Part shown: piece after piece, positions 1-13,323 of the stretch | How positions within the stretch are numbered: position 1 is the stretch's first letter | Layout: each line of letters starts with the position of its first letter | Source of the DNA: Proteus vulgaris | GTDB lineage: Bacteria > Pseudomonadota > Gammaproteobacteria > Enterobacterales > Enterobacteriaceae | Reading direction: 5' to 3' | DNA length: 64,000 nucleotides | Assembly: GCF_033708015.1 (NCBI RefSeq) | Contig: NZ_CP137920.1 | Coordinates: 1,054,001-1,118,000, forward strand | The notes under the pieces: model-generated | Database searches by the model: none | What the model was told of the DNA's origin: nothing | The model's input: the letters and a program-made list of their open reading frames with translations, nothing else | Position numbers and translations under genes: made by a program

Positions 1-694
1 CTTCTTGTGTCAGACCTAATTCTTTATACGCATTTTCCATATAGACAAGCGCGTCACGAGTGGCTTGTGTATCAGGATAATTACGCATCATTTGCTCTAC
101 TCTATTAATAACCGCGACATAAGCCCCTCGTTTAGTATAGAATTTCGCAACAGAAAGATCATACTTCGCTAAACGGTTTTTAAGAAAGACGAGGCGTTTG
201 GTTGCATCGGCGGCGTAAAGGCTGTCTGGATAGTAACGAACTAATTGACTAAAATCTTTAAATGCCACAATTGCATGTTGAGGATCACGGTCTGAACGAT
301 CAATACCAAAGAATCCTTGTAATGCACTATCATCTAATGCTTGAGCAGTTAAGCCTCGCATATAAAGAACATAGTCGATATTAGGATGGGTTGGGTTTAA
401 TCGCATAAAACGGTCGATTGCAGAAATCGCCATTGGTAGTTCCGCTGACTTATAATAAGCATAAATCAGATCGAGTTGAACTTGTTGCGAGTAAGGGCCA
501 AAAGGATAGCGATTATCGAGAGACTCTAATTGTTTGATAGCCGCTCCATAATTGCCATCTAGCAATTTTTCCTGACTGGTTGAGTAAAGCTCAGAAGGTG
601 ACATATCGGCAGTAGCGTCTTTGTCTGAACTCGAACAGCCAGTAAGTAACAGGCTTAAAGTGGCCGCTGCCACCAGGTATTTAATGCGTCTCAT
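1..694 (-). CDS. bamD: Outer membrane assembly lipoprotein BamD (C-terminus cut by window edge)
   Basis: BamD is the essential TPR lipoprotein of the BAM complex that inserts beta-barrel proteins into the outer membrane. Reading leftwards from the ATG at 694, the protein begins [20 protein letters not shown], a lipoprotein signal with lipobox LTGC and lipidated Cys20, followed by Ser-rich and Asp-rich residues. About 231 codons are present; the family is about 245 residues, so only the last dozen or so are missing beyond base 1. The body shows TPR-like helices. It is divergent from rluD, as in E. coli. No stop codon lies in the window. Confidence 0.93.
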   Translation of the reverse strand, partial: MRRIKYLVAAATLSLLLTGCSSSDKDATADMSPSELYSTSQEKLLDGNYGAAIKQLESLDNRYPFGPYSQQVQLDLIYAYYKSAELPMAISAIDRFMRLNPTHPNIDYVLYMRGLTAQALDDSALQGFFGIDRSDRDPQHAIVAFKDFSQLVRYYPDSLYAADATKRLVFLKNRLAKYDLSVAKFYTKRGAYVAVINRVEQMMRNYPDTQATRDALVYMENAYKELGLTQE

Positions 695-829
695 CACGTA
701 TTGATTATCCTCTGAATAGGTTTGGGGAGTCTCTCCGTGAAGCTCCCCTGAAATCGGTTACACTATAACTCATTTTAAATGAAACGGCTGTGCCGTCAAA
801 ACACTAACTTAATTAATAGAAAATTATTT
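695..829. promoter_or_regulatory. Divergent bamD/rluD promoter region with GC hairpin
   Basis: This is the only upstream space for both divergent genes, so it should hold both promoters. A 6-bp inverted repeat (GGGGAG 724-729, CTCCCC 743-748) and a TACACTATAACT stretch near 760-771 that could include a -10 for rluD are visible. No strong -35 pairing was identified, so the promoter assignment is inference. Confidence 0.4.
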
Positions 830-1807
830 ATGTCTCAACAAATACGACTTAATGCTACAGTCGCAGATTCACAGCTGGGTCAACGCTTAGATCAGGCTTT
901 GGCCGAAATGTTCCCTGATTATTCAAGATCTCGTATAAAAGAGTGGATCTTAGACAATAGAGTGCAGGTTAACGATAAAATCATCAATAAGCCAAAAGAA
1001 AAAATGCTTGGCGGTGAAAAAATTGAAGTCGATGCCTTAATTGAAGAGGAAGTTCGTTGGGAGCCTCAGAATATTCCGTTAAATATCGTCTATGAAGATG
1101 ATGATATTTTAGTTATCAATAAGCCAAGAGATCTCGTTGTGCATCCTGGTGCTGGTAACCCTGATGGCACCGTATTAAACGCATTACTTTATCGCTATCC
1201 AGAGATTGCTAATGTCCCTCGTGCAGGTATTGTCCATCGATTAGATAAAGACACAACAGGTTTAATGGTTGTTGCAAAAACAGTTCCTGCTCAAACGCAT
1301 TTGGTAGAAGCTTTACAACGTCGTGAAATCACGCGTGAGTATGAAGCGGTTGCAACAGGAAGAATGACTGCTGGAGGAGTAGTGAATGAACCTATTTCTC
1401 GACATCCAACTAAACGGACTCATATGGCTGTTCACCCAATGGGTAAACCAGCGGTAACACATTATCGTGTTATGGAGCATTTCCGTGCTCATACGCGTTT
1501 ACGTTTACGTTTAGAAACTGGCCGTACTCACCAAATTCGTGTTCATATGGCACATATTCACCATGCTTTAATTGGTGATCAGCTTTATGCAGGAAGACCT
1601 CGTCCTTTAAAAGGGGCATCAGATGAATTACGTGAAACGTTACGTTTATTTGATAGACAGGCTCTACATGCAACGATGCTACGCCTTTATCATCCAATAA
1701 CAGGTATTGAAATGGAATGGCATGCACCATTACCTGATGATATGGTTAAGCTGATTGATGTGCTAAAAGCTGACGTTGAACAGTTCAAAGATGAAATGGA
1801 TTGGTAA
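830..1807 (+). CDS. rluD: 23S rRNA pseudouridine(1911/1915/1917) synthase RluD
   Basis: RluD makes the pseudouridines of helix 69 in 23S rRNA and is important for ribosome assembly. An in-frame ATG exists at 779, but the start at 830 (MSQQIRLNATV) gives 325 residues, close to the 326 of E. coli, and aligns with the known N-terminus. An S4 RNA-binding domain occupies roughly residues 15-80. The catalytic motif HRLDKDTTGL places the nucleophile at Asp139, the same number as in E. coli. The stop is directly abutted by the ATG of pgeF, so the two genes are translationally linked. Confidence 0.96.
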   Translation: MSQQIRLNATVADSQLGQRLDQALAEMFPDYSRSRIKEWILDNRVQVNDKIINKPKEKMLGGEKIEVDALIEEEVRWEPQNIPLNIVYEDDDILVINKPRDLVVHPGAGNPDGTVLNALLYRYPEIANVPRAGIVHRLDKDTTGLMVVAKTVPAQTHLVEALQRREITREYEAVATGRMTAGGVVNEPISRHPTKRTHMAVHPMGKPAVTHYRVMEHFRAHTRLRLRLETGRTHQIRVHMAHIHHALIGDQLYAGRPRPLKGASDELRETLRLFDRQALHATMLRLYHPITGIEMEWHAPLPDDMVKLIDVLKADVEQFKDEMDW

Positions 1808-2539
1808 ATGACTTCATTAATTTTTCCAGATTGGCCACAACCTGAAAATATTGGGGCTTGCAGTACCTTGAGAGAGGGGGGAGTGAGTCTGCCACCTTAT
1901 AATAGCCTGAATTTAGGCGCTCATGTTGGTGATAAACTATCTGATGTCGAAGAAAATAGACGCAGATTGTGTCAGCAAGCTCAGTTGCCTGAAATGCCAC
2001 TATGGCTTGAACAAGTTCATGGCACTCATGTTGTTACGCTAAGTGCTGAGAAAAATAATGAAATACAAGGTGATGCCCTTTACACCTCTACGGTGAAAAA
2101 AGTTTGCGCAATTATGACGGCAGATTGTTTGCCTGTCCTTTTTACAACGGTTGATGGAACAGAAGTTGGCGCAGCTCATGGTGGATGGAGAGGGCTTTGC
2201 CATGGTGTATTACAAAATACACTTGCACACTTTAAAGCTCCTAAAGATCAAATTATGGCATGGTTAGGACCGGCAATTGGACCCACCGCTTTTGAGGTGG
2301 GGGCTGAAGTCCGTTTGGCGTTTATAGAAAAAAATATAGCCTTTGAATCTGCATTTATTTCCCACAATGGTAAATACTTAGCTAATATTTATATGTTAGC
2401 GAGATTAATCTTACAGGAAAGTGGAGTAACCCAGATTTATGGTGGTGATTTTTGTACTGTAACGGATCCATCACGTTTCTTTTCTTATAGACGAGAGCAT
2501 GTAACAGGGCGAATGGCATCATTAATCTGGATTAAATAA
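1808..2539 (+). CDS. pgeF: Purine nucleoside phosphorylase/laccase-domain protein PgeF (YfiH)
   Basis: This is the YfiH/PgeF multicopper-oxidase-like (DUF152) family. It has been reported as a purine nucleoside phosphorylase and as an editing factor for peptidoglycan precursors. The 243-residue product matches family length. Conserved features are TADCLPVLF with the family Cys, HGGWRGLCHGV with the metal-site His, and the EVGAEVR segment. It starts on the base after the rluD stop (TAA then ATG). The rluD-pgeF-clpB order is that of E. coli. Confidence 0.93.
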   Translation: MTSLIFPDWPQPENIGACSTLREGGVSLPPYNSLNLGAHVGDKLSDVEENRRRLCQQAQLPEMPLWLEQVHGTHVVTLSAEKNNEIQGDALYTSTVKKVCAIMTADCLPVLFTTVDGTEVGAAHGGWRGLCHGVLQNTLAHFKAPKDQIMAWLGPAIGPTAFEVGAEVRLAFIEKNIAFESAFISHNGKYLANIYMLARLILQESGVTQIYGGDFCTVTDPSRFFSYRREHVTGRMASLIWIK

Positions 2540-2613
2540 AACTTTCCTCTTAACGTTTTTCTCACTTATCTCAAATATTGATGAATATTTTTGCTCAAAA
2601 TTTCTATTTTGAG

Positions 2614-2641
2614 CTTGAATATCGTCAAAATGACCTCATCT
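2614..2641 (+). promoter_or_regulatory. Sigma-32 heat-shock promoter of clpB
   Basis: A -35 element CTTGAAT (2614-2620) is followed after 13 bp by CCTCATCT (2634-2641), which fits the heat-shock consensus CTTGAA-N13-CCCCATnT. The arrangement resembles the known E. coli clpB promoter. The gene start is 46 bases further on. Confidence 0.85.
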
Positions 2642-2686
2642 ATTCTCCAGTTACGAATTTTACTTTAAATTTTTCTTGGAGGTGTT

Positions 2687-5260
2687 ATGCGTCTGGATAA
2701 ATTAACCAATAAATTCCAGCAAGCTCTCGCAGACGCCCAGTCATTGGCACTTGGGAACGATAATCAATTTATAGAACCCATACATTTACTGAGTGCGTTA
2801 TTTAATCAACAAGGTGGCTCAATTCGCCCTCTATTAACATCCGTAGGTGTTAATGCATTGCAATTTAATGAGCGAATTAATGATGCTTTGTCTCGATTAC
2901 CTAAAGTCGAAGGTGCTGGTGGAGAGGTTCATCCCTCAAATGATTTAATTAAGCACCTTAATTTGTGCGATAAATTGGCACAGAAAAAAGGTGACGAATT
3001 TATTTCGTCAGAGCTCTTCCTTTTAGCGGCCATGGAAACCGGTGGTCAAGTTGCTGACATGCTAAAAGCCGCCGGAGCGAATAAAGCAAGTCTCGAGATA
3101 GCAATTGAAAAAATACGTGGTGGAGAAACAGTGAACGATCAAAATGCAGAAGACCAGCGTCAGGCATTGAAAAAATATACTGTGGATTTAACGGAAAGAG
3201 CGGAACAAGGCAAACTCGATCCTGTTATTGGTCGTGATGAAGAAATAAGAAGAACCATTCAAGTTCTACAACGCCGTACTAAAAACAATCCAGTGCTTAT
3301 TGGTGAGCCTGGTGTAGGTAAAACGGCGATTGTTGAAGGGTTAGCTCAACGTATTGTTAATGGTGAAGTTCCTGAAGGGTTAAAGAATAAGCGTGTACTT
3401 TCTTTAGATATGGGTTCTCTATTAGCGGGCGCCAAATATCGTGGTGAGTTTGAAGAACGTTTGAAAGCTGTTTTAAATGATTTATCTAAACAAGAAGGCA
3501 GTGTCATCCTGTTTATTGATGAATTACATACAATGGTTGGGGCTGGTAAAGCTGACGGTGCTATGGATGCGGGAAATATGTTAAAGCCTGCATTAGCTCG
3601 TGGGGAATTACACTGTGTGGGGGCAACAACACTTGACGAATATCGTCAATATATTGAAAAAGATGCGGCATTAGAGCGTCGTTTCCAAAAAGTGTATGTG
3701 GCTGAGCCAACCGTTGAAGATACTATCGCTATTTTACGTGGTCTGAAAGAACGTTATGAACTTCATCATCATGTTCAAATTACAGACCCTGCAATTGTTG
3801 CTGCGGCGACTTTATCTCATCGTTATATTTCTGACCGTATGTTGCCAGATAAAGCGATTGATTTAATTGATGAAGCAGGTGCAAGCTTACGAATGCAAAT
3901 GGATTCAAAACCTGAGGCGTTAGATAGGCTTGATAGACGTATTATTCAACTTAAACTCGAACAACAAGCACTGCAAAAAGAGTCTGATGATGCAAGTAAG
4001 AAACGTTTAGATATGCTAAATGAAGAACTTGCTGAAAAAGAAAAAGAGTATTCTGTTTTAGAAGAAGAATGGAAAGCGGAAAAAGCTGAGCTTACAGGCA
4101 CTCAACATATTAAATCTGAATTAGAGCAGGCTCGTATCACATTAGAGCAAGCTCGACGTAGTGGTGATTTGGCAAAAATGTCAGAGATCCAATATGGACA
4201 AATTCCAACATTAGAAAAACAGCTTGCTGAAGCTAATAAAGCTGAAGATAAGCATATGAAGTTGTTACGTAATAAAGTCACTGATGCTGAAATTGCAGAA
4301 ATCTTAGCCCGTTGGACCGGTATTCCTGTCTCTAGAATGCTAGAAGGGGAACGTGAAAAATTGCTAAGAATGGAACAAGAGCTACATAGACGCGTTATTG
4401 GTCAGGCTGAGGCTGTGAGTGCTGTATCTAATGCTATCCGCCGTAGTCGCGCTGGATTATCTGATCCTAATCGCCCAATCGGTTCGTTCTTATTCTTAGG
4501 ACCTACGGGGGTTGGTAAAACGGAGTTGTGTAAAGCATTAGCGAACTTCTTGTTTGATAGTGATGATGCAATGGTTCGTATCGATATGTCTGAATTTATG
4601 GAAAAACACTCCGTTTCTCGTTTAGTGGGTGCGCCTCCAGGATATGTTGGTTATGAAGAAGGTGGGTATTTAACAGAAGCCGTTCGTCGTCGCCCTTATT
4701 CAGTCATCTTGTTAGATGAAGTTGAAAAAGCGCACCCAGATGTATTCAATATCTTATTACAAGTATTGGATGATGGTCGTTTAACAGATGGACAAGGTAG
4801 AACAGTTGATTTTCGTAATACAGTTGTGATCATGACATCGAACTTGGGGTCTGATTTAATTCAAGAACGATTCGGAACAATTGATTACCCTGAAATGAAA
4901 ACCATTGTGATGGATGTTGTTGGCCATCATTTTAGACCAGAGTTTATTAACCGTATTGATGAGGTTGTGGTATTCCACCCATTAGGTAAAGAAAACATTG
5001 CAGCGATTGCACAAATTCAGTTACGTCGTTTATACCAGCGTTTAGAAGAACGTGGTTATCACGTTACGATCACAGGCGCTGCATTAGAGAAATTGAGCGA
5101 AGTTGGATTCGATCCAATTTATGGTGCTCGTCCATTGAAACGGGCTATTCAGCAAGAGGTTGAAAATCCATTAGCTCAAGATATCTTGTCCGGTAAATTA
5201 TTACCAGGCAAAGAGATTATCTTAGATTTAGATGATAATAAGATAATTGCAAAACAGTAA
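2687..5260 (+). CDS. clpB: ATP-dependent disaggregase ClpB
   Basis: ClpB is a Hsp100 AAA+ hexamer that, with DnaK, pulls proteins out of aggregates after heat stress. The 857-residue length equals the E. coli protein. Order of domains: N-terminal Clp repeat domain (about 1-145), first AAA+ module with Walker [14 protein letters not shown], the coiled-coil middle domain (about 410-525) rich in Glu and Lys, and a second AAA+ module with [13 protein letters not shown] and the pore loop GYVGYEEGG. The start is supported by a strong GGAGGT site seven bases upstream. An internal start may make the shorter ClpB form, as in E. coli. Confidence 0.98.
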   Translation: MRLDKLTNKFQQALADAQSLALGNDNQFIEPIHLLSALFNQQGGSIRPLLTSVGVNALQFNERINDALSRLPKVEGAGGEVHPSNDLIKHLNLCDKLAQKKGDEFISSELFLLAAMETGGQVADMLKAAGANKASLEIAIEKIRGGETVNDQNAEDQRQALKKYTVDLTERAEQGKLDPVIGRDEEIRRTIQVLQRRTKNNPVLIGEPGVGKTAIVEGLAQRIVNGEVPEGLKNKRVLSLDMGSLLAGAKYRGEFEERLKAVLNDLSKQEGSVILFIDELHTMVGAGKADGAMDAGNMLKPALARGELHCVGATTLDEYRQYIEKDAALERRFQKVYVAEPTVEDTIAILRGLKERYELHHHVQITDPAIVAAATLSHRYISDRMLPDKAIDLIDEAGASLRMQMDSKPEALDRLDRRIIQLKLEQQALQKESDDASKKRLDMLNEELAEKEKEYSVLEEEWKAEKAELTGTQHIKSELEQARITLEQARRSGDLAKMSEIQYGQIPTLEKQLAEANKAEDKHMKLLRNKVTDAEIAEILARWTGIPVSRMLEGEREKLLRMEQELHRRVIGQAEAVSAVSNAIRRSRAGLSDPNRPIGSFLFLGPTGVGKTELCKALANFLFDSDDAMVRIDMSEFMEKHSVSRLVGAPPGYVGYEEGGYLTEAVRRRPYSVILLDEVEKAHPDVFNILLQVLDDGRLTDGQGRTVDFRNTVVIMTSNLGSDLIQERFGTIDYPEMKTIVMDVVGHHFRPEFINRIDEVVVFHPLGKENIAAIAQIQLRRLYQRLEERGYHVTITGAALEKLSEVGFDPIYGARPLKRAIQQEVENPLAQDILSGKLLPGKEIILDLDDNKIIAKQ

Positions 5261-5311
5261 TATAGAGCATCTTCTCTATTTACTACGATAAATAAGATAT
5301 AATGTGAAACG

Positions 5312-5345
5312 GAAAAAGAGGCTTATATAAGCCTCTTTTTTTATG
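5312..5345 (+). terminator. Rho-independent terminator after clpB
   Basis: AAGAGGCTTA and TAAGCCTCTT pair across a short loop and are followed by a run of T. It lies about 55 bases after the clpB stop and before the rRNA promoters. Confidence 0.85.
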
Positions 5346-5496
5346 TTTTGTGTTTTCGCTGGGAAGAATGAAGATAATCTGTCAATGGCGTTTTTTATAT
5401 TTGAAACTTTTTTAGCCAGAAAGTGTCTATTATTTGTGCCAAAAAGGTTAATTTGATTATTAAGTGCGCTGTCGAAGTTTTTTTTTAAAATAATGC

Positions 5497-5524
5497 TTGT
5501 CACATTCAGAAAACTCCCTATAAT
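5497..5524 (+). promoter_or_regulatory. rRNA operon promoter P1
   Basis: TTGTCA (5497-5502), a 16-bp spacer and TATAAT (5519-5524) are followed by the GC-rich discriminator GCGCCCTCG typical of stringently controlled P1. A T/A-rich stretch directly upstream (about 5477-5493) would act as an UP element. Confidence 0.88.
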
Positions 5525-5608
5525 GCGCCCTCGTTGTCACGGCAAACCACGCTAAGTGAGTTAGTCGAGAGAACGAAGAAAAAAGTGAAAAGCCTTGAAA
5601 ATAAACGC

Positions 5609-5636
5609 TTGACACTCAATGAGGAAGATGTAGAAT
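5609..5636 (+). promoter_or_regulatory. rRNA operon promoter P2
   Basis: TTGACA (5609-5614), a 16-bp spacer and TAGAAT (5631-5636) are followed by GCACCTCC. It lies about 112 bp downstream of P1, matching the tandem P1/P2 layout of enterobacterial rRNA operons. Confidence 0.85.
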
Positions 5637-5687
5637 GCACCTCCTCGCAGCAACGCAGAAGACCGGAAACGGCAGCGAATGTTGCAC

Positions 5688-5699
5688 TGCTCTTTAACA
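5688..5699 (+). promoter_or_regulatory. boxA antitermination site, leader
   Basis: TGCTCTTTAACA is the boxA sequence bound by NusB/NusE to prevent Rho termination on the rRNA transcript. The same 12-mer recurs before 23S at 7805-7816. Confidence 0.85.
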
Positions 5700-5703
5700 A
5701 ATT

Positions 5704-5726
5704 ATCAGACAATCTGTGTGGGCACT
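5704..5726 (+). other. 5' arm of 16S processing stem
   Basis: This 23-base arm pairs with 7409-7431 on the far side of 16S with only one non-complementary position (around CAGACAATCTGTGTG). The long-range duplex is the expected RNase III substrate that releases pre-16S. Confidence 0.8.
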
Positions 5727-5842
5727 CGCAGAGACGATATCTTCTAAAATATTAGATGTATCAAGTCTTGAAGAGTGAACAACAAAAGTAAATTCATTTA
5801 TGAATAGCTAAGTTTTCGATTTCTTTGAGCATCAAACACTTT

Positions 5843-7385
<1,543 letters not shown>

Positions 7386-7408
7386 CCTAAGAGATACGTG
7401 TTATGTGC

Positions 7409-7431
7409 AGTGCTCACACAGATTGTCTGAT
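7409..7431 (+). other. 3' arm of 16S processing stem
   Basis: Complementary to 5704-5726 in 22 of 23 positions. Together they enclose the whole 16S gene and should form the RNase III cleavage helix. Confidence 0.8.
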
Positions 7432-7456
7432 GAAGAACGAGCAGAAATACCGGTAT

Positions 7457-7533
<77 letters not shown>

Positions 7534-7535
7534 AA

Positions 7536-7612
7536 TCGCCTTGAATACTGCGTTGTGAAAGAACTCGTTTACTTTGAGTAAACTTCGTTATTTCACGCCT
7601 TGTCTCAAGTCG
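7536..7612. repeat. Imperfect palindrome between the two spacer tRNAs
   Basis: A hairpin-forming block whose core is GTTTACT (7567-7573), loop TTG, AGTAAAC (7577-7583). Further arms are GCGTTGTGAAA (7550-7560) against TTTCACGC (7591-7598), and outer CGCCTTGA against CAAGTCG-type pairing. It fills most of the tRNA-Ile to tRNA-Ala gap. It may be an RNA processing structure or a captured repeat. Confidence 0.55.
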
Positions 7613-7665
7613 ATTTATCTTGAAAAAGATAATGGTTGAAACACTGGTTATTTCGACTGCATTAT

Positions 7666-7741
7666 GGGGCTATAGCTCAGCTGGGAGAGCGCCTGCCTTG
7701 CACGCAGGAGGTCAGCGGTTCGATCCCGCTTAGCTCCACCA
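7666..7741 (+). tRNA. alaT: tRNA-Ala (anticodon TGC)
   Basis: A 76-base cloverleaf from GGGGCTATAGCTCAGC to the encoded CCA. The anticodon TGC lies in the loop CTTGCAC, and the acceptor begins with GGGGC. The Ile-Ala pair is the standard content of one class of enterobacterial 16S-23S spacers. Confidence 0.97.
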
Positions 7742-7804
7742 TAATCTCTTGAATATAAATGAATAATTCAGAGTATATTAGCAATAGTATACTGCGAATT
7801 ATTT

Positions 7805-7816
7805 TGCTCTTTAACA
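7805..7816 (+). promoter_or_regulatory. boxA antitermination site, spacer
   Basis: TGCTCTTTAACA, identical to the leader boxA. A second copy before 23S is standard in enterobacterial rRNA operons and keeps the antitermination complex loaded. Confidence 0.85.
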
Positions 7817-7940
7817 ATCTGGAACAAGCTGAAAAATTGAAAACAAATCAATATATCACCGAGGTATATTGATGAGTCTCTCAAAATCTCAGACCTTGAA
7901 TTTGTGATACTCCAAGGCGAGTGTCATGAGCGAACAACAG

Positions 7941-8020
7941 CAATTCTAGGCGGACAGCGCGCAGTAAGCGCAGCATACTTAAGTATGTGAGCATTACGAG
8001 CACTGCCCAACAACGAATTG
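7941..8020. repeat. ERIC-like palindromic block in the 16S-23S spacer
   Basis: An 80-base imperfect palindrome bounded by CAATTC (7941) and GAATTG (ending 8020), with the perfect 14-bp centre CATACTTAAGTATG (7974-7987). The stretch after the centre (AAGTATGTGA, GAGC, GCCCAAC) parallels the ERIC core (AAGTAAGTGA, GAGC, GCCAAC). The characteristic ERIC ends are not convincing here, so relatedness is inferred. Confidence 0.5.
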
Positions 8021-8079
8021 ATGCTTGTGTAGCCATGACCTTTAAAGTCGTCTTCGAGAGAAACATCTTCGGGTTGTGA

Positions 8080-10982
<2,903 letters not shown>

Positions 10983-11098
10983 GACAACACCGAAGGTGTT
11001 TTGTCAGAGAGACGAAACGATGAAGTAAGCTTGTTTAAGATTGATAATTACTGGTGACGAGCCGTTGAAGGGTGAGTGACGGGTAATAAAACAGAATT

Positions 11099-11218
11099 TG
11101 CTTGGCGGCCATAGCGCAACGGTCCCACCTGATCCCATGCCGAACTCAGAAGTGAAACGTTGTAGCGCCGATGGTAGTGTGGGGTCTCCCCATGTGAGAG
11201 TAGGGAACTGCCAGGCAT
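11099..11218 (+). rRNA. rrf: 5S ribosomal RNA
   Basis: 120 bases from TGCTTGGCGGCCATAGC to AACTGCCAGGCAT, the length of E. coli 5S. The ends pair (TGCTTGGC with GCCAGGCA) as helix I. It is the only 5S copy in this operon. Confidence 0.97.
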
Positions 11219-11232
11219 TAAATAAGACGAGA

Positions 11233-11259
11233 AAGCCAACCCAATGGGTTGGCTTTTTT
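11233..11259 (+). terminator. rRNA operon terminator
   Basis: AAGCCAACCC and GGGTTGGCTT pair over a short loop and are followed by T residues, 15 bases after the 5S end. Confidence 0.9.
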
Positions 11260-11299
11260 GCGTCTGGAGTTCTCTATTTTACTTTTTGGAGATGAAACA

Positions 11300-11668
11300 T
11301 TATTTTAATTGCTGATAAAGCAATGAACCTGCCGCCGCCCCTGCAACATCATAAGCGAAATCATGCCAGCTCCAGCCTGTACCATCTGGGCGACTATCAT
11401 AAAGCTCCTTTGCTGCACCTAAACTAATAGAAACTGAGAGCCCAATTAATAATCCCTCTCTATAACCATAATTTTGATGGTCTGCATACGCATTTGCACC
11501 AGCAGATGCTGCCATTGAAAATAAAAAATGCTGGGCTTTATCTTTGCCTTTCCAATTATCATTGGCAAAATGAAATGACTGGCACCCATTTAAAATCACT
11601 ATTGATAATAAAATAATTAGAGAGTGATACTTAAGCTTTAGTTTCATAAAAAATAAAAGTCTTTTCAT
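11300..11668 (-). CDS. yfiM: YfiM-family lipoprotein
   Basis: A small predicted lipoprotein of unknown function, kept beside pssA in E. coli. A signal peptide runs to the lipobox LNGC, after which come the family patches KDKAQHFLFS, LGAAKELYDSRP and GTGWSWHDFAYDVAGA; a C-terminal hydrophobic segment may touch the membrane. The frame opens at 11668 (122 residues), but an in-frame ATG at 11647 gives a more typical 22-residue signal. Neither start has a clear ribosome site. Confidence 0.85.
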   Translation of the reverse strand: MKRLLFFMKLKLKYHSLIILLSIVILNGCQSFHFANDNWKGKDKAQHFLFSMAASAGANAYADHQNYGYREGLLIGLSVSISLGAAKELYDSRPDGTGWSWHDFAYDVAGAAAGSLLYQQLK

Positions 11669-11739
11669 TGATAAGCGTGTTTTTAATATAGAGGATTATT
11701 AAAGATAAGGGATGATTTAAGAAAAAATTTTATCAAACA

Positions 11740-11769
11740 AAAAAGCCTTGCTGTTATTTAGCAAGGCTT
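11740..11769 (-). terminator. Terminator after pssA
   Basis: AAGCCTTGCT (11743-11752) and AGCAAGGCTT (11760-11769) form a 10-bp stem. On the minus strand the stem is followed by a U-run (A-run at 11734-11742). Confidence 0.88.
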
Positions 11770-11786
11770 ATCAAATGAAGCGTCGA

Positions 11787-13148
11787 TTAAAGTATACGAC
11801 TGATTAATCTATCAACACGAATACGTCGTAATCGTTTGATTAATTTCTTCACTTTTAGTGGGTAAAGCTTAATGCTTTCTAGATCTTGATAGTGTTTCAC
11901 AACGCTTGTGTGTTGGCGAATACACGCTAACTCTTTATGTCGTTGTTCATGCAATTCATGTTTAGGATCATGAATTAATATGGCATTTTCTAAATCTAAT
12001 CCCCATGCACGTGGATTAAGATTATTACCAGTAATTAATTGCCAGTTATCATCTACCCACAGACCCTTCAAGTGATAGGTGTTATCGCTATCTTTCCAAA
12101 GTCTTACTGTTAATTGGTCATTATCAATAAATCGTTGGAAACGTTGCGTAAATTTACGCAGATTGATCTCATAGAGATAAGGTAGAGCACCAATAATTTT
12201 AAATGGCTCTTCGGGGGGAATATAAAAGTCATTTGCGGTTTTATCACCAATAATAATTTCGACCTGTTTGCCATTTCTTAACAAATGACTGATTTGGCGT
12301 ACAAGGATCGCAGGTAAATTAAAATAAGGTGTACAAATAACAAGTTTTTCTTCAGTAGAAGCCATAAGGTGAGAAATTGTCTTATTTAAGATATTCTTCT
12401 TACCTAAACCCATTAAAGGTGTTACTGCCAGTTCATTGTTAGAAGCATTGGCTTTAATATCATAGCCATCACGAGTACGTAAATTAAAACGAAATTGACG
12501 AATACAGTTTTTAATTTCGGCACAACGAATTCTATCTTTGATATCCAATCGTTGAATTGCTTCTGATTGTAAAAGATCAGTCACAATAAATTGCTTCATT
12601 GTGGAGGCTAATTCTCTATTTTGGATGATGTGATATCTGTCATAGCGATATTTATCCAGTTTATGCAAGTAAACGTTATTAATACTTGCACCACTATAAA
12701 TAATCGTATCATCGAAGATAAAGCCTTTAAGGTGTAATACTCCTAATGCTTCACGAGTGTTTACGGGAATACCATAAATAGGGATCTCGATATCAGGGTG
12801 TTGTTGTGCAACATGGTAGTACCAATCTGCATTTGTTGCATCAGCAGAGACACCAATACGCCCACGCTGAGCACGGTGCCAGTCAACAATAACGGTAATG
12901 GATAATTCAGGACGTTGTTGTTTTGCGCTGTAAAGCGCATCAAGGATCTCTTCACCCGCCTCATCGTGCTCTAGGTAAAGAGCCGTAATAAAGATCTCTT
13001 TCTTTGCTTGAGCTATATATTTCAATAAGGTGCTGCGAAACGCGGACGTCTGATAAAGCGTTTCAACATCAGCAACTGACTGAGCTAATTTAGGCAGTTG
13101 TGCAAGGTGTTGTTGATGCTTAGCAAGTTTTAGTTTAGACAACATCAC
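11787..13148 (-). CDS. pssA: CDP-diacylglycerol-serine O-phosphatidyltransferase PssA
   Basis: PssA makes phosphatidylserine from CDP-diacylglycerol and serine, the first committed step to phosphatidylethanolamine. It is the phospholipase-D-type enzyme of Gram-negatives. Two HKD motifs are present: His139-Lys141-Asp146 (HLKGFIFDD) and His359-Lys361-Asp366 (HLKGLWVDD). The 453 residues compare with 451 in E. coli and the C-terminus RRIRVDRLISRIL is conserved. The first two codons are both ATG; the second matches the E. coli start. It has its own terminator. Confidence 0.97.
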   Translation of the reverse strand: MMLSKLKLAKHQQHLAQLPKLAQSVADVETLYQTSAFRSTLLKYIAQAKKEIFITALYLEHDEAGEEILDALYSAKQQRPELSITVIVDWHRAQRGRIGVSADATNADWYYHVAQQHPDIEIPIYGIPVNTREALGVLHLKGFIFDDTIIYSGASINNVYLHKLDKYRYDRYHIIQNRELASTMKQFIVTDLLQSEAIQRLDIKDRIRCAEIKNCIRQFRFNLRTRDGYDIKANASNNELAVTPLMGLGKKNILNKTISHLMASTEEKLVICTPYFNLPAILVRQISHLLRNGKQVEIIIGDKTANDFYIPPEEPFKIIGALPYLYEINLRKFTQRFQRFIDNDQLTVRLWKDSDNTYHLKGLWVDDNWQLITGNNLNPRAWGLDLENAILIHDPKHELHEQRHKELACIRQHTSVVKHYQDLESIKLYPLKVKKLIKRLRRIRVDRLISRIL

Positions 13149-13323
13149 AGTGCTTAATTCTCTTGTTTATGATGGCTGATGGAGCCATCGTCCATGTGGA
13201 TTTTCTTTAACCGATCTTCTGATCATAACATTAGTTATATGGGATGTACGCATAAAATCATCATATATAGCTAATTTATCAAAGGATGCGTGAACAATCA
13301 CATAAAGAAACTTTCTCTTATGA

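Larger units (their letters stand above)
5261..5842 (+). other. clpB-rRNA intergenic: terminator and rRNA leader
   Basis: No protein gene is supported here. The stretch holds the clpB terminator, the tandem rRNA promoters, a leader with a boxA antitermination site, and the 5' arm of the 16S processing stem. Small open frames in this segment overlap these signals and have no start context. Confidence 0.8.
7742..8079 (+). other. tRNA-Ala to 23S spacer
   Basis: A 338-base spacer without a protein gene. It holds a second boxA (7805-7816), an ERIC-like palindrome (7941-8020) and the 5' arm of the 23S processing stem just before 8080. Confidence 0.75.
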
